A stretch of 43,628 nt of DNA from an uncultured Collinsella sp. (GCA_937969105.1 CALBUZ010000003.1:1-43628), one strand, 5' to 3'; numbered from the stretch's first letter, positions 1 to 8,586 are shown. The notes: a model not told the origin generated them from the sequence alone. A program made the numbers and translations.

Positions 1-44
1 AGCCCCCTTCTGCTTTTGGTTACTTTGGGTTTGTTGGTGTTTCT

Positions 45-2795
45 TTATTTGGCATCGGCCCAGGTTATGCCGGTGCTGGCTTCGGCGATCAACGGTACGC
101 GGAGGTCTACTACGTGTTCCATGACGTCGCGAACCATGGTGGTTAGGCGCTCGACTTCGTCGACGGGGCACTCAAAGTCCAGTTCGTCGTGTACTTGCAG
201 AATCATGTGGGCGGCAAAGCCCTCTTCTTCCAGACGACGGCTTACGCGGGCCATCGCGATCTTGATGATGTCTGCTGCGGTTCCCTGCATGGGATGGTTC
301 ATGGCCGTGCGCTCACCAAAGCCGCGGAGCTGTGGGTTTTTGGCCTTGAGCTCAGGAATATGGCGACGGCGGCCGTACATGGTCTCGGCATAGCCCGTCT
401 GCTTGGCTCGCGCCACCACATTATCGAGGAACGTGCGCACGCCCGGGTAGGCCTCGTAGTAGCGATCGATCATATCGCGCGCCTCGGCCATCGAGATATG
501 CAGCGACTGAGACAGGCCGTAGGCCTGCTGGCCGTACACAATGCCAAAGTTCACGGCCTTGGCGCGACTGCGCAAGTCGGGCGTTACCTCGGACACGGGA
601 ACGCCAAACACGCGCGCGGCCGTCTCGGCATGGAAGTCCTCGCCCTCGTTAAAGGCACGTACCAGATGTTCATCACCCGAAAGATGCGCCAGCAGACGCA
701 GCTCGATCTGCGAGTAGTCCACCGCCAAAAAGACGCTGCCCTCGCCTGCCGAGAACGCCGTCTTGACGGTGCGGCCCAGCTCCGAGCGCGTCGGGATGTT
801 CTGCAGATTGGGGTCGCTCGAAGACAGACGCCCCGTCGCGGTGATGGTCTGATTGTACGTAGTGTGTACGCGACCGTCACCGCGGCGCAGCGGACCTAGC
901 GTGTCCAGATAGGTCGACTTAATCTTGGACTTCTCACGCCAGTCCAAAATCAGACGCACGATCTCGTGGTCGCGGGCAAGATCGCTCAACACCTTGGCGT
1001 TGGTCGAATAATAGCCGCGCTTAGTCTTCTTGAGGCCCTTGGTCGGAAGCCCCATAACGTCAAACAGCACATGCGAGAGCTGCATGGGACTGCCAATGTT
1101 AAAGGTCTCGTCACCCGCCAGGTCGCGAATACTGCGCTCGACCTCGGCAATCTGGGTCGCCAGACCCTCGGACAGACTGTGCAGGCGATCGGGGTCCACG
1201 AGCATGCCCGCGCGCTCCATTTTGGCAAGCACCGGCACAAGCGGCATCTCGATGCCATCGAACACGTTGACGGCGTTCTCGCGGGTCATGCGGTCGCGCA
1301 GCGGTGCCACGAGCGCCAGCGTCAGGGCCGCAGTACGGGCGGCAGGTGCCGGAGCGTCCTCGCCGGCACCCTCTGCACCGCGCGCCGCAGGCAGCGACAT
1401 CTGCAGATAGGTATCGGCCAGATACGCCTCATCGAACTCGGAGCGGTCGGAATCCAGCAGGTAGGCGGCAACCACGGTATCGAAGATGCGCGTGGAATCG
1501 GCAGACAGCGGGTCCATGAGCTCGGGCTCAGAGGAATCGATAGGCGAAAGCTCGTGCAGCAGCGCCTTCATGTCCGGGCTCGCCACGCGGCCCTCCATAA
1601 ACAGGCGTGCGAGCACGCCGGCAATCACGCCGTGGACGAAGTAGAAGCCCTCAACCTCAGCCGCCGCACCGCCGTCGCCCTCCTCGAGCGCGAACAGGCC
1701 CTTGGACGTCGCCAGCCACAGCGTGCGTGTCAGCCCAAAGAGCGCGCCCTCTTCCTTGTCGTCGTCCACCACGGCGGCGACCCACTCGCCGGCATCAATC
1801 GCGCGGGAAATCTCAGCCGCAACGGCACCAAGCGCGTCAGCATCGCCCGCGGCTGCGCGAACCATCGCAGGCATCTCAAACACACTGGAGGCAGCAGCAG
1901 CCCCGCCCTCGCCACCGATCAGCGCCAAGAAACGGTTCTGCATGGCGGTGATACCAAGCGTGCCCAGCGCCGCGGAAACCTCATCGGCAGAATACGCCGG
2001 GAAGGACGTCGCCTCAAAATCGAGCTCAACGGGCGCGTCGGTGCGGATGGTCGCGACCTTACGGCTCAGCAGCGCGTCGTCGATGTGCGCGCGCAGGTTC
2101 TCGCCCATCTTGCCCTTGACCTCGTCAGCATGCGCGATGACCTCGTCCAGGCTACCGTACTGTGCAATGAGCGCGCTCGCCTTTTTGGGGCCGATGCCCG
2201 GCACGCCGGGGATGTTATCGGACGTGTCGCCCTTCAGACCATAAAAGTCGGGCACGAGCGCCGGCGTGATGCCGTGATACAGATCGTCCACGCTCTCGGG
2301 CGTCATGATCGCCACGTCGGACAGGCCCTTGCGGGTCGAGACCACGTTGACGTGCTCGGTCACGAGCTGATACATATCGCGATCACCGGTCACCAGCAGC
2401 ATGTCACAGCCGGCTTGCTCGCCCAGGCGCGCCATAGTGCCCAGGATGTCATCGCCTTCCCAGCCCTCGGACTGCAAGATCGGCACGTTGAGCGCGGCGA
2501 GCAGCTCCTTAATCATGGGAAACTGCGCGTGCAGATCGGGGTCCATGGGCGGGCGCTGGGCCTTGTACTGCGGCAGCATCTCCATGCGCACGCGCGGCTT
2601 GCCCTTGTCAAACGCCACGACCACACCGTCGGGGTTAAAGGCGTCAATCATCTTGAGGAACATATTCAAAAAGCCAAAGATCGCGTTGGTGGGACGACCG
2701 TCCGGCGCGTTCATGGTCGGCGGCACGGCGTGGAAGGCGCGGTGCATGAGCGAGTTGCCGTCGATGACGGCAAAGGTACGGCGCTTGTCAGACAT
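45..2795 (-). CDS. polA: DNA polymerase I
   Basis: Family A DNA polymerase for Okazaki-fragment processing and repair, about 916 aa. The first ~300 residues form the 5'-3' exonuclease/flap nuclease domain (starts DKRRTFAVIDGNSLMHR; the helix-hairpin-helix region contains GVPGIGPKKA). The C-terminal polymerase domain has motif A DYSQIELR near residue 693, motif B around 742-755 (RSRAKAVNFGIVYG) and motif C LQVHDELDFE near 866. The middle 3'-5' exonuclease-like domain lacks a recognisable DxE motif (the matching strand reads AAVVDDDKEEGALF), so proofreading is probably lost, as in many family members. I chose the ATG at 2795 because GAGGT lies 7 bases upstream; an in-frame upstream start at 2834 has no such site. 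It is divergent from the aminopeptidase gene. Confidence 0.97.
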   Translation of the reverse strand: MSDKRRTFAVIDGNSLMHRAFHAVPPTMNAPDGRPTNAIFGFLNMFLKMIDAFNPDGVVVAFDKGKPRVRMEMLPQYKAQRPPMDPDLHAQFPMIKELLAALNVPILQSEGWEGDDILGTMARLGEQAGCDMLLVTGDRDMYQLVTEHVNVVSTRKGLSDVAIMTPESVDDLYHGITPALVPDFYGLKGDTSDNIPGVPGIGPKKASALIAQYGSLDEVIAHADEVKGKMGENLRAHIDDALLSRKVATIRTDAPVELDFEATSFPAYSADEVSAALGTLGITAMQNRFLALIGGEGGAAAASSVFEMPAMVRAAAGDADALGAVAAEISRAIDAGEWVAAVVDDDKEEGALFGLTRTLWLATSKGLFALEEGDGGAAAEVEGFYFVHGVIAGVLARLFMEGRVASPDMKALLHELSPIDSSEPELMDPLSADSTRIFDTVVAAYLLDSDRSEFDEAYLADTYLQMSLPAARGAEGAGEDAPAPAARTAALTLALVAPLRDRMTRENAVNVFDGIEMPLVPVLAKMERAGMLVDPDRLHSLSEGLATQIAEVERSIRDLAGDETFNIGSPMQLSHVLFDVMGLPTKGLKKTKRGYYSTNAKVLSDLARDHEIVRLILDWREKSKIKSTYLDTLGPLRRGDGRVHTTYNQTITATGRLSSSDPNLQNIPTRSELGRTVKTAFSAGEGSVFLAVDYSQIELRLLAHLSGDEHLVRAFNEGEDFHAETAARVFGVPVSEVTPDLRSRAKAVNFGIVYGQQAYGLSQSLHISMAEARDMIDRYYEAYPGVRTFLDNVVARAKQTGYAETMYGRRRHIPELKAKNPQLRGFGERTAMNHPMQGTAADIIKIAMARVSRRLEEEGFAAHMILQVHDELDFECPVDEVERLTTMVRDVMEHVVDLRVPLIAEASTGITWADAK

Positions 2796-2903
2796 ATTGA
2801 ATACCTCGCTTTGGGGTGGGCACGGTTTGCTCACACCAGTTTACACGCTCCCCGCCCCGCGGCCACCGCACATCAAGCTCCCCCGCCACCGTGAGCCCGC
2901 GCG

Positions 2904-2912
2904 TGATACGAT
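2904..2912 (+). promoter_or_regulatory. Candidate extended -10 promoter for the M18 aminopeptidase gene
   Basis: TG-A-TACGAT forms an extended -10 element about 50 bases before the aminopeptidase ATG, in the 166-base divergent gap with polA. No good -35 hexamer is visible at 16-18 bases. The same TGATACGAT string recurs at 11917 before the phosphate transporter gene, which mildly supports a promoter role. Nothing else was recognised in this gap. Confidence 0.35.
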
Positions 2913-2961
2913 GGCTCACGGTACATCAACCAGCACGATCGATCCGAAAGGAGCCTGCGTC

Positions 2962-4359
2962 ATGGAGCGTCCCTGCGCATGGAAAAAGTACACGCCACAG
3001 CAAGTCGAGGAGCTCGAGGAGCTTTGCCGCGGCTATAAGCAGTTTTTGAGCGAGAACAAGACCGAGCGCCTGTGCGTCAAGACCGGTATCAAGATGGCCG
3101 AGGAGGCGGGCTACGTCAATCTGGAGACCGTGATCGCCGAGGGCCGCGCGCTCAAGGCAGGCGACAAGGTGTACGCCGCCAACCACGGCAAGGACCTTAT
3201 GCTCGTCAACCTGGGCACCGCCCCGCTCGAGCAGGGCTTTAACATCCTGGGCGCCCACGTGGACTCGCCGCGCCTGGACCTTAAGCAGAATCCCGCCTTC
3301 GAGGCCGGCGACATGGCCTATCTCGACACGCACTACTATGGCGGGGTCAAGAGCTACCACTGGGTCGCTTCCCCGCTCGCACTCGTAGGCGTCATCTGCA
3401 AAAAGGACGGCACCACCGTCGACATCAACATCGGCGACAAGGCGGACGACCCGGTCTTTACCATCTCCGACCTGCTGATCCACCTCTCGAGCGAGCAGAT
3501 GGCCAAGCCCGCCAAGGATGCCGTCGATGCCGAGATCCTCGACGTGATCGTGGGCGGCCGCCCCGTCAAGTTTGACGAGGACGACAAGGACGCTCCCAAG
3601 GAGCCCGTCAAGCAGATGTTCCTGGATATCCTCAAGGAGCAGTACGACGTCGAGGAGGAGGACTTCCTCTCCGCCGAGATCGAGGTCGTGCCCGCCGGCC
3701 CGGCCCGCGACATGGGCCTCGACCGCTCCATGATTCTGGGCTATGGCCATGACGACCGTGTCTGCGCCTATCCGTCCATGCTCGCCCAGATAAACGTCGC
3801 CAACGTGGAGCGCACGAGCATCACACTCATCGTCGACAAGGAGGAGATTGGCTCCGTGGGTGCCACCGGCATGACGAGCCGCTTCTTCGAGAACACCGTC
3901 GCCGAGATCATGACGCTCGCCGGCGAGGATAGCCCGCTGGCCCTGCGCCGTGCACTCGCCCACAGCCGCATGCTCTCCTCCGACGTGTCCGCCGGCTTCG
4001 ACCCAGGCTACGCCGGCAAGTTCGAGACCAAGAACGCAGCCTTCATGGGTCGCGGCCTGTGCTTTAACAAGTACACGGGCAGCCGCGGCAAGGGCGGTTC
4101 AAACGACGCCGACGCCGAGTACGTGGCCCTCGTCCGCGACATCATGGACGAGGCCGGCGTGGACTTCCAGACCTGCGAGCTCGGCCGCGTCAACGCGGGC
4201 GGCGGTGGCACCATCGCCTACATCATGGCCAAGTACGGCATGAACGTCATCGACTCCGGCGTTGCCGTCCTGTCCATGCATGCCCTGTGGGAGGTCGCCA
4301 ACAAGGCCGACATCTACGAAGCCTACCGCGGCTACAAGGCCTTCATCGAGCGCGCCTAA
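2962..4359 (+). CDS. M18 family aminopeptidase
   Basis: Cytosolic dinuclear-zinc aminopeptidase of the M18 family (aspartyl aminopeptidase/aminopeptidase I type) that trims N-terminal residues from peptides; 465 aa, usual for the family. Visible family motifs are GAHVDSPRLDLKQNP (first metal-binding His and Asp), DKEEIGSVGATG (catalytic and metal-binding Glu pair), DVSAGFDP, GSNDADAEY and SMHALWE near the C-terminus (last metal-binding His). The start at 2962 has AAAGGAG 8 bases upstream. The open frame extends further left, but that part is antisense to polA and is not protein-like. Preferred N-terminal residue type cannot be told from sequence. The gene ends just before a long hairpin. Confidence 0.93.
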   Translation: MERPCAWKKYTPQQVEELEELCRGYKQFLSENKTERLCVKTGIKMAEEAGYVNLETVIAEGRALKAGDKVYAANHGKDLMLVNLGTAPLEQGFNILGAHVDSPRLDLKQNPAFEAGDMAYLDTHYYGGVKSYHWVASPLALVGVICKKDGTTVDINIGDKADDPVFTISDLLIHLSSEQMAKPAKDAVDAEILDVIVGGRPVKFDEDDKDAPKEPVKQMFLDILKEQYDVEEEDFLSAEIEVVPAGPARDMGLDRSMILGYGHDDRVCAYPSMLAQINVANVERTSITLIVDKEEIGSVGATGMTSRFFENTVAEIMTLAGEDSPLALRRALAHSRMLSSDVSAGFDPGYAGKFETKNAAFMGRGLCFNKYTGSRGKGGSNDADAEYVALVRDIMDEAGVDFQTCELGRVNAGGGGTIAYIMAKYGMNVIDSGVAVLSMHALWEVANKADIYEAYRGYKAFIERA

Positions 4360-4372
4360 TCCACCCTTCATC

Positions 4373-4447
4373 AGTTGCGGTGAAATACGGACTAAACTGG
4401 CCCATACACGGCCAAAACAGACCGTATTCCACCGCAACTTCTTTTTT
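4373..4447 (+). terminator. Long imperfect hairpin with trailing T-run between the aminopeptidase gene and yaaA
   Basis: Arms 4373-4393 and 4419-4439 match at 19 of 21 positions as an inverted repeat, with a further inner TGGCC/GGCCA pairing. A TTCTTTTTT tract follows directly, so it can act as a plus-strand intrinsic terminator for the aminopeptidase gene. It ends only ~15 bases before the yaaA start codon, so yaaA transcription must read through it or start inside it. The stem is far longer than a normal terminator and may be a copy of a dispersed intergenic element (inference). Confidence 0.6.
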
Positions 4448-4462
4448 GGCAGAGGAGAGTCT

Positions 4463-5272
4463 ATGCTGCAGGTCATCATTTCGCCCGCCAAGCAAATGCG
4501 CGCGGCCCAAGATGCTTTTGAAGTCCTGGGCATTACACCCTTTGCGCGCGAGACAGCTCGCCTCCACCGCGCACTGCTAGATATCGAGCGGAATGAAGGC
4601 AGCGGCGGCCTGCAGGCGCTATGGAACGTGAGCGACAGGCTGCTTACAACGTGCCTGGATACGCTTCACGAATTTATGCCCGTCCTGAGCGATGCCAGCC
4701 TCGCCGATCCCGATATCGCGCGTCGAATCTCCCCTGCCGTCATGTCCTATCACGGCATTCAATACCAAAGCATGGCGCCCGAGGTCATGGATGCCGCACA
4801 ACTCGACTGGCTGCAAAACCATCTCTGGATCCTCTCGGGCCTTTACGGATGCGTGCGCCCCTTTCATGCCGTTGAACCGTATCGGCTGGAGATGGGCGCG
4901 AAGCTTGCCGTCGACAATGCCCGAGACCTCTACGCGTTTTGGGGCGACAAGCTCGCACGGGCCATCGCTCCGGCAGGCTCCAACGCTACAATCGTCAATC
5001 TCGCCAGCGCGGAATACGCCAAAGCCGTTCTACCCCGCCTCACCACCGAAGCCACGGTCGTCACATGCCTCTTTGGCGAAGGCATCCGCAACGGCAAGCC
5101 CATCCAGCGCTCGACCGCCAGCAAAAAGGCGCGCGGCTCCATGGTGCGCTGGATGGCAGAAAACAAGCTCGAGGATGCAAGCGAACTTACCGCGTTCGAC
5201 GTTGGTTATCGACACTTTCCCGAGCTTTCAAATAAAAATACTTTGGTCTTCCTGAACGAACAGGCCTTGTAG
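4463..5272 (+). CDS. yaaA: YaaA (DUF328/UPF0246) family peroxide-stress protein
   Basis: 269 aa, near the ~258 aa of E. coli YaaA, a DNA-binding protein that lowers intracellular free iron during hydrogen peroxide stress. Family features seen: N-terminal IISPAKQM, a mid-protein block LSGLYGCVRPF around residue 126, NLASAEYAKAV around 180, and a C-terminal GYRHFPELS block. The start at 4463 has AGAGGAGAG upstream; a longer open frame to the left runs into the aminopeptidase gene and is rejected. Function in this organism is inferred from the family only; no OxyR-type site was recognised, and the upstream region is filled by the long hairpin. Confidence 0.9.
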   Translation: MLQVIISPAKQMRAAQDAFEVLGITPFARETARLHRALLDIERNEGSGGLQALWNVSDRLLTTCLDTLHEFMPVLSDASLADPDIARRISPAVMSYHGIQYQSMAPEVMDAAQLDWLQNHLWILSGLYGCVRPFHAVEPYRLEMGAKLAVDNARDLYAFWGDKLARAIAPAGSNATIVNLASAEYAKAVLPRLTTEATVVTCLFGEGIRNGKPIQRSTASKKARGSMVRWMAENKLEDASELTAFDVGYRHFPELSNKNTLVFLNEQAL

Positions 5273-5312
5273 GACCGCTGCTACTTTTGAATGTGCTGCC
5301 TAGGCACGGCGT

Positions 5313-5828
5313 CTATTCCGCCAAGCCGTCGGCTTTGGCAATTTCATTTGTCGAGCCGTCCTGATAGGTAATCTTGACATGCTCCACCTCGGACACCTTG
5401 ACGCCCGACGGGGGCTCCAGGCGCCATTCCGTCAGCGCGATATCCATCGTCGTGGGCACATCCCCTTTATCTTTGAGCTCGACTGACAGCGTCTTAAGCG
5501 ACGCATCGAAGGTCACGCGCTCGATCTCTTCACCAGGAATGGAACCACCGCTCAGCTGCAGCTGGACAAATCCATCGCACGGATACCAATAGTCGCCGGG
5601 AGCTGCCACCGTGTTACCGCCAGAGACCTTCACCGTCATGATCGGTAGGCTATCATCAGCCTCGAACTCCCAGGCAGCGCCGCCGCGACCGCCAAACGTC
5701 CAGATACAAAAGGCAATCACCAGCACGGCAAGCACCGCAAAACCAATCGCGACAAGACCATGGTGCGCGCGGCTCTCCTCGACCGATACATCCCACTGCG
5801 TCTCTCGATATAGATGCTTGTCTTCCAT
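5313..5828 (-). CDS. Conserved-type hypothetical protein with one membrane helix
   Basis: 171 aa protein of unknown function. Residues 1-22 are polar (MEDKHLYRETQWDVSVEES), a single hydrophobic helix spans roughly 24-46, and the remaining ~120 residues look like an extracytoplasmic beta-rich domain with a YWYPCDG segment and alternating hydrophobic strands. This layout suggests a membrane-anchored external domain. The start at 5828 is supported by GGGAGG 7 bases upstream. It converges with yaaA, with only 40 bases between the stops, and is divergent from thiC. I do not recognise a family; codon usage is like that of the neighbours. Confidence 0.75.
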   Translation of the reverse strand: MEDKHLYRETQWDVSVEESRAHHGLVAIGFAVLAVLVIAFCIWTFGGRGGAAWEFEADDSLPIMTVKVSGGNTVAAPGDYWYPCDGFVQLQLSGGSIPGEEIERVTFDASLKTLSVELKDKGDVPTTMDIALTEWRLEPPSGVKVSEVEHVKITYQDGSTNEIAKADGLAE

Positions 5829-5853
5829 GTTCGCCTCCCCACAGGCACGCTCG

Positions 5854-5884
5854 TTGGCCCAATCGTACCCATTCAGGCTATACT
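5854..5884 (+). promoter_or_regulatory. Candidate promoter for the TPP-riboswitch thiC transcript
   Basis: TATACT at 5879-5884 is a good -10. TTGGCC at 5854-5859 is a possible -35 at a rather long 19-base spacing. A start near 5891 would put the riboswitch at the very 5' end of the mRNA. Confidence 0.45.
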
Positions 5885-5898
5885 TGAGCCCATTACAT

Positions 5899-5990
5899 AA
5901 ACGGGGAGCTTGCAGGACAGGACGGCAGGCTGAGATTGGGCGCGCCCGCCCTGACCCGCAAACCTGATATGGGTAATGCCAACGAAGGGA
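5899..5990 (+). ncRNA. TPP riboswitch (THI element)
   Basis: Conserved THI-box pieces are present in order: GGGGAGC near 5903, GGCTGAGAT at 5928-5936, ACCTGATATGGGTAATGCC at 5962-5980 and the 3' end AACGAAGGGA. In E. coli-type aptamers these are GGGGTGC, GGCTGAGA, ACCTGAT-TGG-TAATGCCA and GCGAAGGGA. It binds thiamine pyrophosphate and controls thiC. The terminal GAAGGGA is also the only Shine-Dalgarno-like sequence for thiC, 9 bases before its ATG, and there is no terminator hairpin between them. Control of translation by hiding that site is therefore the likely mode (inference). Confidence 0.95.
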
Positions 5991-5999
5991 GCCGTGCCA

Positions 6000-7334
6000 A
6001 TGAGCACACAGACCGAGCCCAAGCTCGTCACGCAAATCGACTTCGCCCGCGCCGGGCAGATCACACCGCAGATGAAGGAAGTCGCCGAGCGCGAGCATCG
6101 CGACCCCGAGTACATCCGCGAGCGCGTGGCCGACGGCCGCATCGCCATTCCCGCCAACATCGTGCACATCAAAAAGGGCATGCGCGCCTTTGGTGTCGGC
6201 GAGGGCCTGTCCACCAAGGTCAACGTCAACCTGGGCATCTCGGGCGATAAGGCCGATGCCGCCGAGGAGTGGAAGAAGGTCAAGATCGCCGAGGACTTTG
6301 GCGCCGACGCCATCATGGACCTTTCCAACTCGGGCAAGACGCGCCAGTTCCGCCAGCAGCTCATCGACGAGACGCCGCTCATGGTGGGCACCGTCCCCAT
6401 GTACGACGCCATCGGCTACATGGAAAAGCCGCTGGTCAAGCTTACCAAGGACGACCTGTTCGAGGTCGTGCGCGCGCACGCCGAGGACGGCGTGGACTTT
6501 ATGACCATCCACTGCGGCATCAACAAGTCGGTCACCAAGACCTTTAAGGAGACCGGCCGCCTGATGAACATCGTCAGCCGCGGCGGCTCGCTGCTGTTTG
6601 GCTGGATGGAGGTCACCGGCAACGAGAACCCGTTCTATGAGTTCTACGATGAGCTGCTCGAGATTTGCCACGAGTACGACGTGACGATTTCGCTCGGCGA
6701 CTCCTGCCGCCCGGGCTGCCTCTACGACTCCAACGATGCCACCGAGACCGCCGAGATGATCGAGCTGGGCAAGCTGTGCAAGCGCGCCTGGGCAGCCGGC
6801 GTCCAGGTCATGGTCGAGGGCCCGGGTCACATGGCACTCGACGAGATCGCCGCCAATATGAAACTGCAGAAGCGCCTGTGCCACAACGCCCCGTTCTATG
6901 TGCTGGGGCCGCTGGTGACCGATATCGGTGTGGGCTACGACCACATCACCGCCGCCATCGGTGGCGCTGTCTCTGCCAGCTCCGGTGCCGACTTCCTGTG
7001 CTACGTGACGCCGGCCGAGCACCTGTGCCTGCCCAACGCCCAGGACGTGCTCGATGGCCTCATGGCCACCAAGATCGCCGCACATGCCGCCGATATCGCC
7101 AAGAAGGTGCCGCACGCCCGCGACATGGACGACAAGATGGGCCAGGCACGCCGCAAGCTCGACTGGGATGCCATGTGGAAGTGCGCGCTCGACCCGGTTA
7201 CGGGCAAGAAGCGCTACGAGGAGTCCCCCGCCGCCACCGAGGGCACCTGCACTATGTGCGGCAAGATGTGCGCCGTCCGCACCGTCAACAAGGTGTTCGA
7301 GGGCACGACGATCGATCTTGGCATGGAGGATTAG
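6000..7334 (+). CDS. thiC: Phosphomethylpyrimidine synthase ThiC
   Basis: Radical SAM enzyme that rearranges aminoimidazole ribotide into HMP phosphate for thiamine synthesis; 444 aa, the shorter ThiC form without the long N-terminal extension. Typical blocks include NVNLGIS, MDLSNSGKTRQFR, MVEGPGHM and the C-terminal cluster motif CTMCGKMC. That motif is CX2CX3C, whereas the long-form enzymes have CX2CX4C; the cluster cysteines are otherwise intact. I chose the ATG at 6000. The in-frame ATG at 5976 lies inside the conserved TAATGCC of the riboswitch and cannot be a start. Regulated by the TPP riboswitch, with thiD following in the same direction. Confidence 0.97.
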   Translation: MSTQTEPKLVTQIDFARAGQITPQMKEVAEREHRDPEYIRERVADGRIAIPANIVHIKKGMRAFGVGEGLSTKVNVNLGISGDKADAAEEWKKVKIAEDFGADAIMDLSNSGKTRQFRQQLIDETPLMVGTVPMYDAIGYMEKPLVKLTKDDLFEVVRAHAEDGVDFMTIHCGINKSVTKTFKETGRLMNIVSRGGSLLFGWMEVTGNENPFYEFYDELLEICHEYDVTISLGDSCRPGCLYDSNDATETAEMIELGKLCKRAWAAGVQVMVEGPGHMALDEIAANMKLQKRLCHNAPFYVLGPLVTDIGVGYDHITAAIGGAVSASSGADFLCYVTPAEHLCLPNAQDVLDGLMATKIAAHAADIAKKVPHARDMDDKMGQARRKLDWDAMWKCALDPVTGKKRYEESPAATEGTCTMCGKMCAVRTVNKVFEGTTIDLGMED

Positions 7335-7464
7335 CTTTTACGAGGCAATCGCCCGCAAGTCTACTGCAACGCCCGTCAATTGTTGACTTGTGAACATTTG
7401 CTTACATTTGCGTAAAGATTGCATCGCCCGCTCGGGTTCGGCATACAGCCGGCCCGGGCATCTT

Positions 7465-7470
7465 TATAAT
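7465..7470 (+). promoter_or_regulatory. Candidate -10 element before thiD
   Basis: A consensus TATAAT lies 47 bases before the thiD ATG in the 182-base thiC-thiD gap; no convincing -35 is visible. The same gap has two ACATTTGC copies ten bases apart near 7394-7410 and a weak GCCCG/CGGGC hairpin at about 7427-7459 that might end thiC transcription. No second THI box is present, so thiD is not obviously under its own riboswitch. Confidence 0.4.
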
Positions 7471-7516
7471 GCGGGGTAAAAGACCCATTTGAATCCGTCC
7501 GGACAAGGGAGCGAAC

Positions 7517-8347
7517 ATGGATCGCAGTAAGGTACCCGCCGTTCTATCCATCGCAGGATCCGATTCCAGCGGCGGCGCCGGCATTCAGGCCGACATTAAG
7601 ACCATCACGGCGCACCGTCTGTATGCCGAGACGGCCATCACCGCCATCACAGCGCAAAACACACTGGGCGTCACCGCCGTGCAGGATATCTCGCCAGATA
7701 TCGTCGCTGCGCAAATTGACGCCGTTTTTGACGATATCCGCCCGAGCGCCGTCAAGATCGGCATGGTTTCGTCCACCGAGATTATCGAAGTTATCGCCGA
7801 CCGCCTGAACGCATGGAACGCAACCAACGTGGTCGTCGACCCCGTCATGGTCGCCACTTCGGGCGCTCGCCTCATTGCCGAGGACGCCGCTGAGGCGCTC
7901 ACGCGTCGCCTGTTCCCGCTGGCGACCGTCATCACGCCCAACATTCCCGAGGCCATGGCGCTGCTCGACTACGAGGTCGATTCCGAGCGCACACAGCAAA
8001 ACGCTGCCATGCTCCTCACCCGCCGCTTTGGCTGCGCGTCCCTCGTTAAAGGCGGGCATTTTGTCAACGAGGCCAACGATGTGCTAGCAGAGCCCGCGCC
8101 GCTCGATGACGAGGGCAACCACCTGGGCGATCCACTCACCACGTGGTTCCGCCACAAGCGCATCGAGACCGGCAACACGCATGGCACCGGCTGCACGCTT
8201 TCGTCCGCCATCGCCTGCGCATTGGCACAGGGCATGGATCTTGCCGACGCCGTCAACGCCGGCAAGGCTTACCTAACCGGCGCTCTCGCCGCCGGCTTTG
8301 ACATGGGCAAAGGTTCCGGCCCCGTCAACCACATGTGGCAGTATTAA
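7517..8347 (+). CDS. thiD: Hydroxymethylpyrimidine/phosphomethylpyrimidine kinase ThiD
   Basis: Ribokinase-fold kinase that phosphorylates HMP and HMP-P to HMP-PP in the thiamine pathway, acting on the ThiC product; 276 aa, normal length. It shows the N-terminal SIAGSDSSGGAGIQADIKT block, AITAQNTLGV, DPVMVATSGA near residue 115 and the C-terminal anion-hole and catalytic block NTHGTGCTLSSAIA with the catalytic Asp equivalent before GTGC replaced in usual family fashion by the surrounding loop. The ATG at 7517 has AAGGGAG 7 bases upstream. It is followed on the right by a large non-coding repeat. No thiE or thiM lies in the window. Confidence 0.96.
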   Translation: MDRSKVPAVLSIAGSDSSGGAGIQADIKTITAHRLYAETAITAITAQNTLGVTAVQDISPDIVAAQIDAVFDDIRPSAVKIGMVSSTEIIEVIADRLNAWNATNVVVDPVMVATSGARLIAEDAAEALTRRLFPLATVITPNIPEAMALLDYEVDSERTQQNAAMLLTRRFGCASLVKGGHFVNEANDVLAEPAPLDDEGNHLGDPLTTWFRHKRIETGNTHGTGCTLSSAIACALAQGMDLADAVNAGKAYLTGALAAGFDMGKGSGPVNHMWQY

Positions 8348-8362
8348 AGCCCGCAGCCCAAA

Positions 8363-8586
8363 ACCGCCGCAAAGGGGGCAGGCACCTTTGCGGTGGTCCC
8401 CACAAACATCTCGATCTGTAACAGTAACTCGGCAAAATCGACCCTAGATGTTACGGATCAAGACAAACGACCGATATCGACCTAAATAATCTCAATCTGT
8501 AACATCTAGCCCGTTTTCGGCCTTACAACTGTTACAAATCAAGACAAACAAACGACCCGAGCCACCGCAAAGGTACCTTTGTGGTG
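8363..8586. repeat. Nested palindromic repeat: two hairpins flanking two 81-base tandem units
   Basis: This non-coding stretch fills the thiD-SGNH gap. It begins with a hairpin (8363-8375 with 8385-8397, 12 of 13 pairs) and ends with a palindrome (8563-8586, 11 of 12 pairs) built from the same ACCGCAAAGG core. Between them TCRATCTGTAACA occurs at 8411 and again at 8492, and TGTTACNNATCAAGACAAAC at 8449 and 8530, so the unit repeats with a period of exactly 81 bases. Each unit contains the ATCTGTAACA core in both orientations, so the whole can fold as a large cruciform. No protein-like frame crosses it. Function unknown; it may be a mobile palindromic element or a structured RNA. Confidence 0.8.

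Noticed and set aside
1..44. Terminator after polA
   Set aside because: No hairpin with a T-run is visible in the 44 bases before the window edge.
966..2894. A 642-codon plus-strand frame
   Set aside because: Antisense to polA; no recognisable domain.
2401..2961. N-terminal extension of the M18 aminopeptidase
   Set aside because: It runs antisense through polA and the family start fits the ATG at 2962.
5976..5999. Earlier thiC start
   Set aside because: This ATG is part of the conserved TAATGCC of the TPP aptamer.
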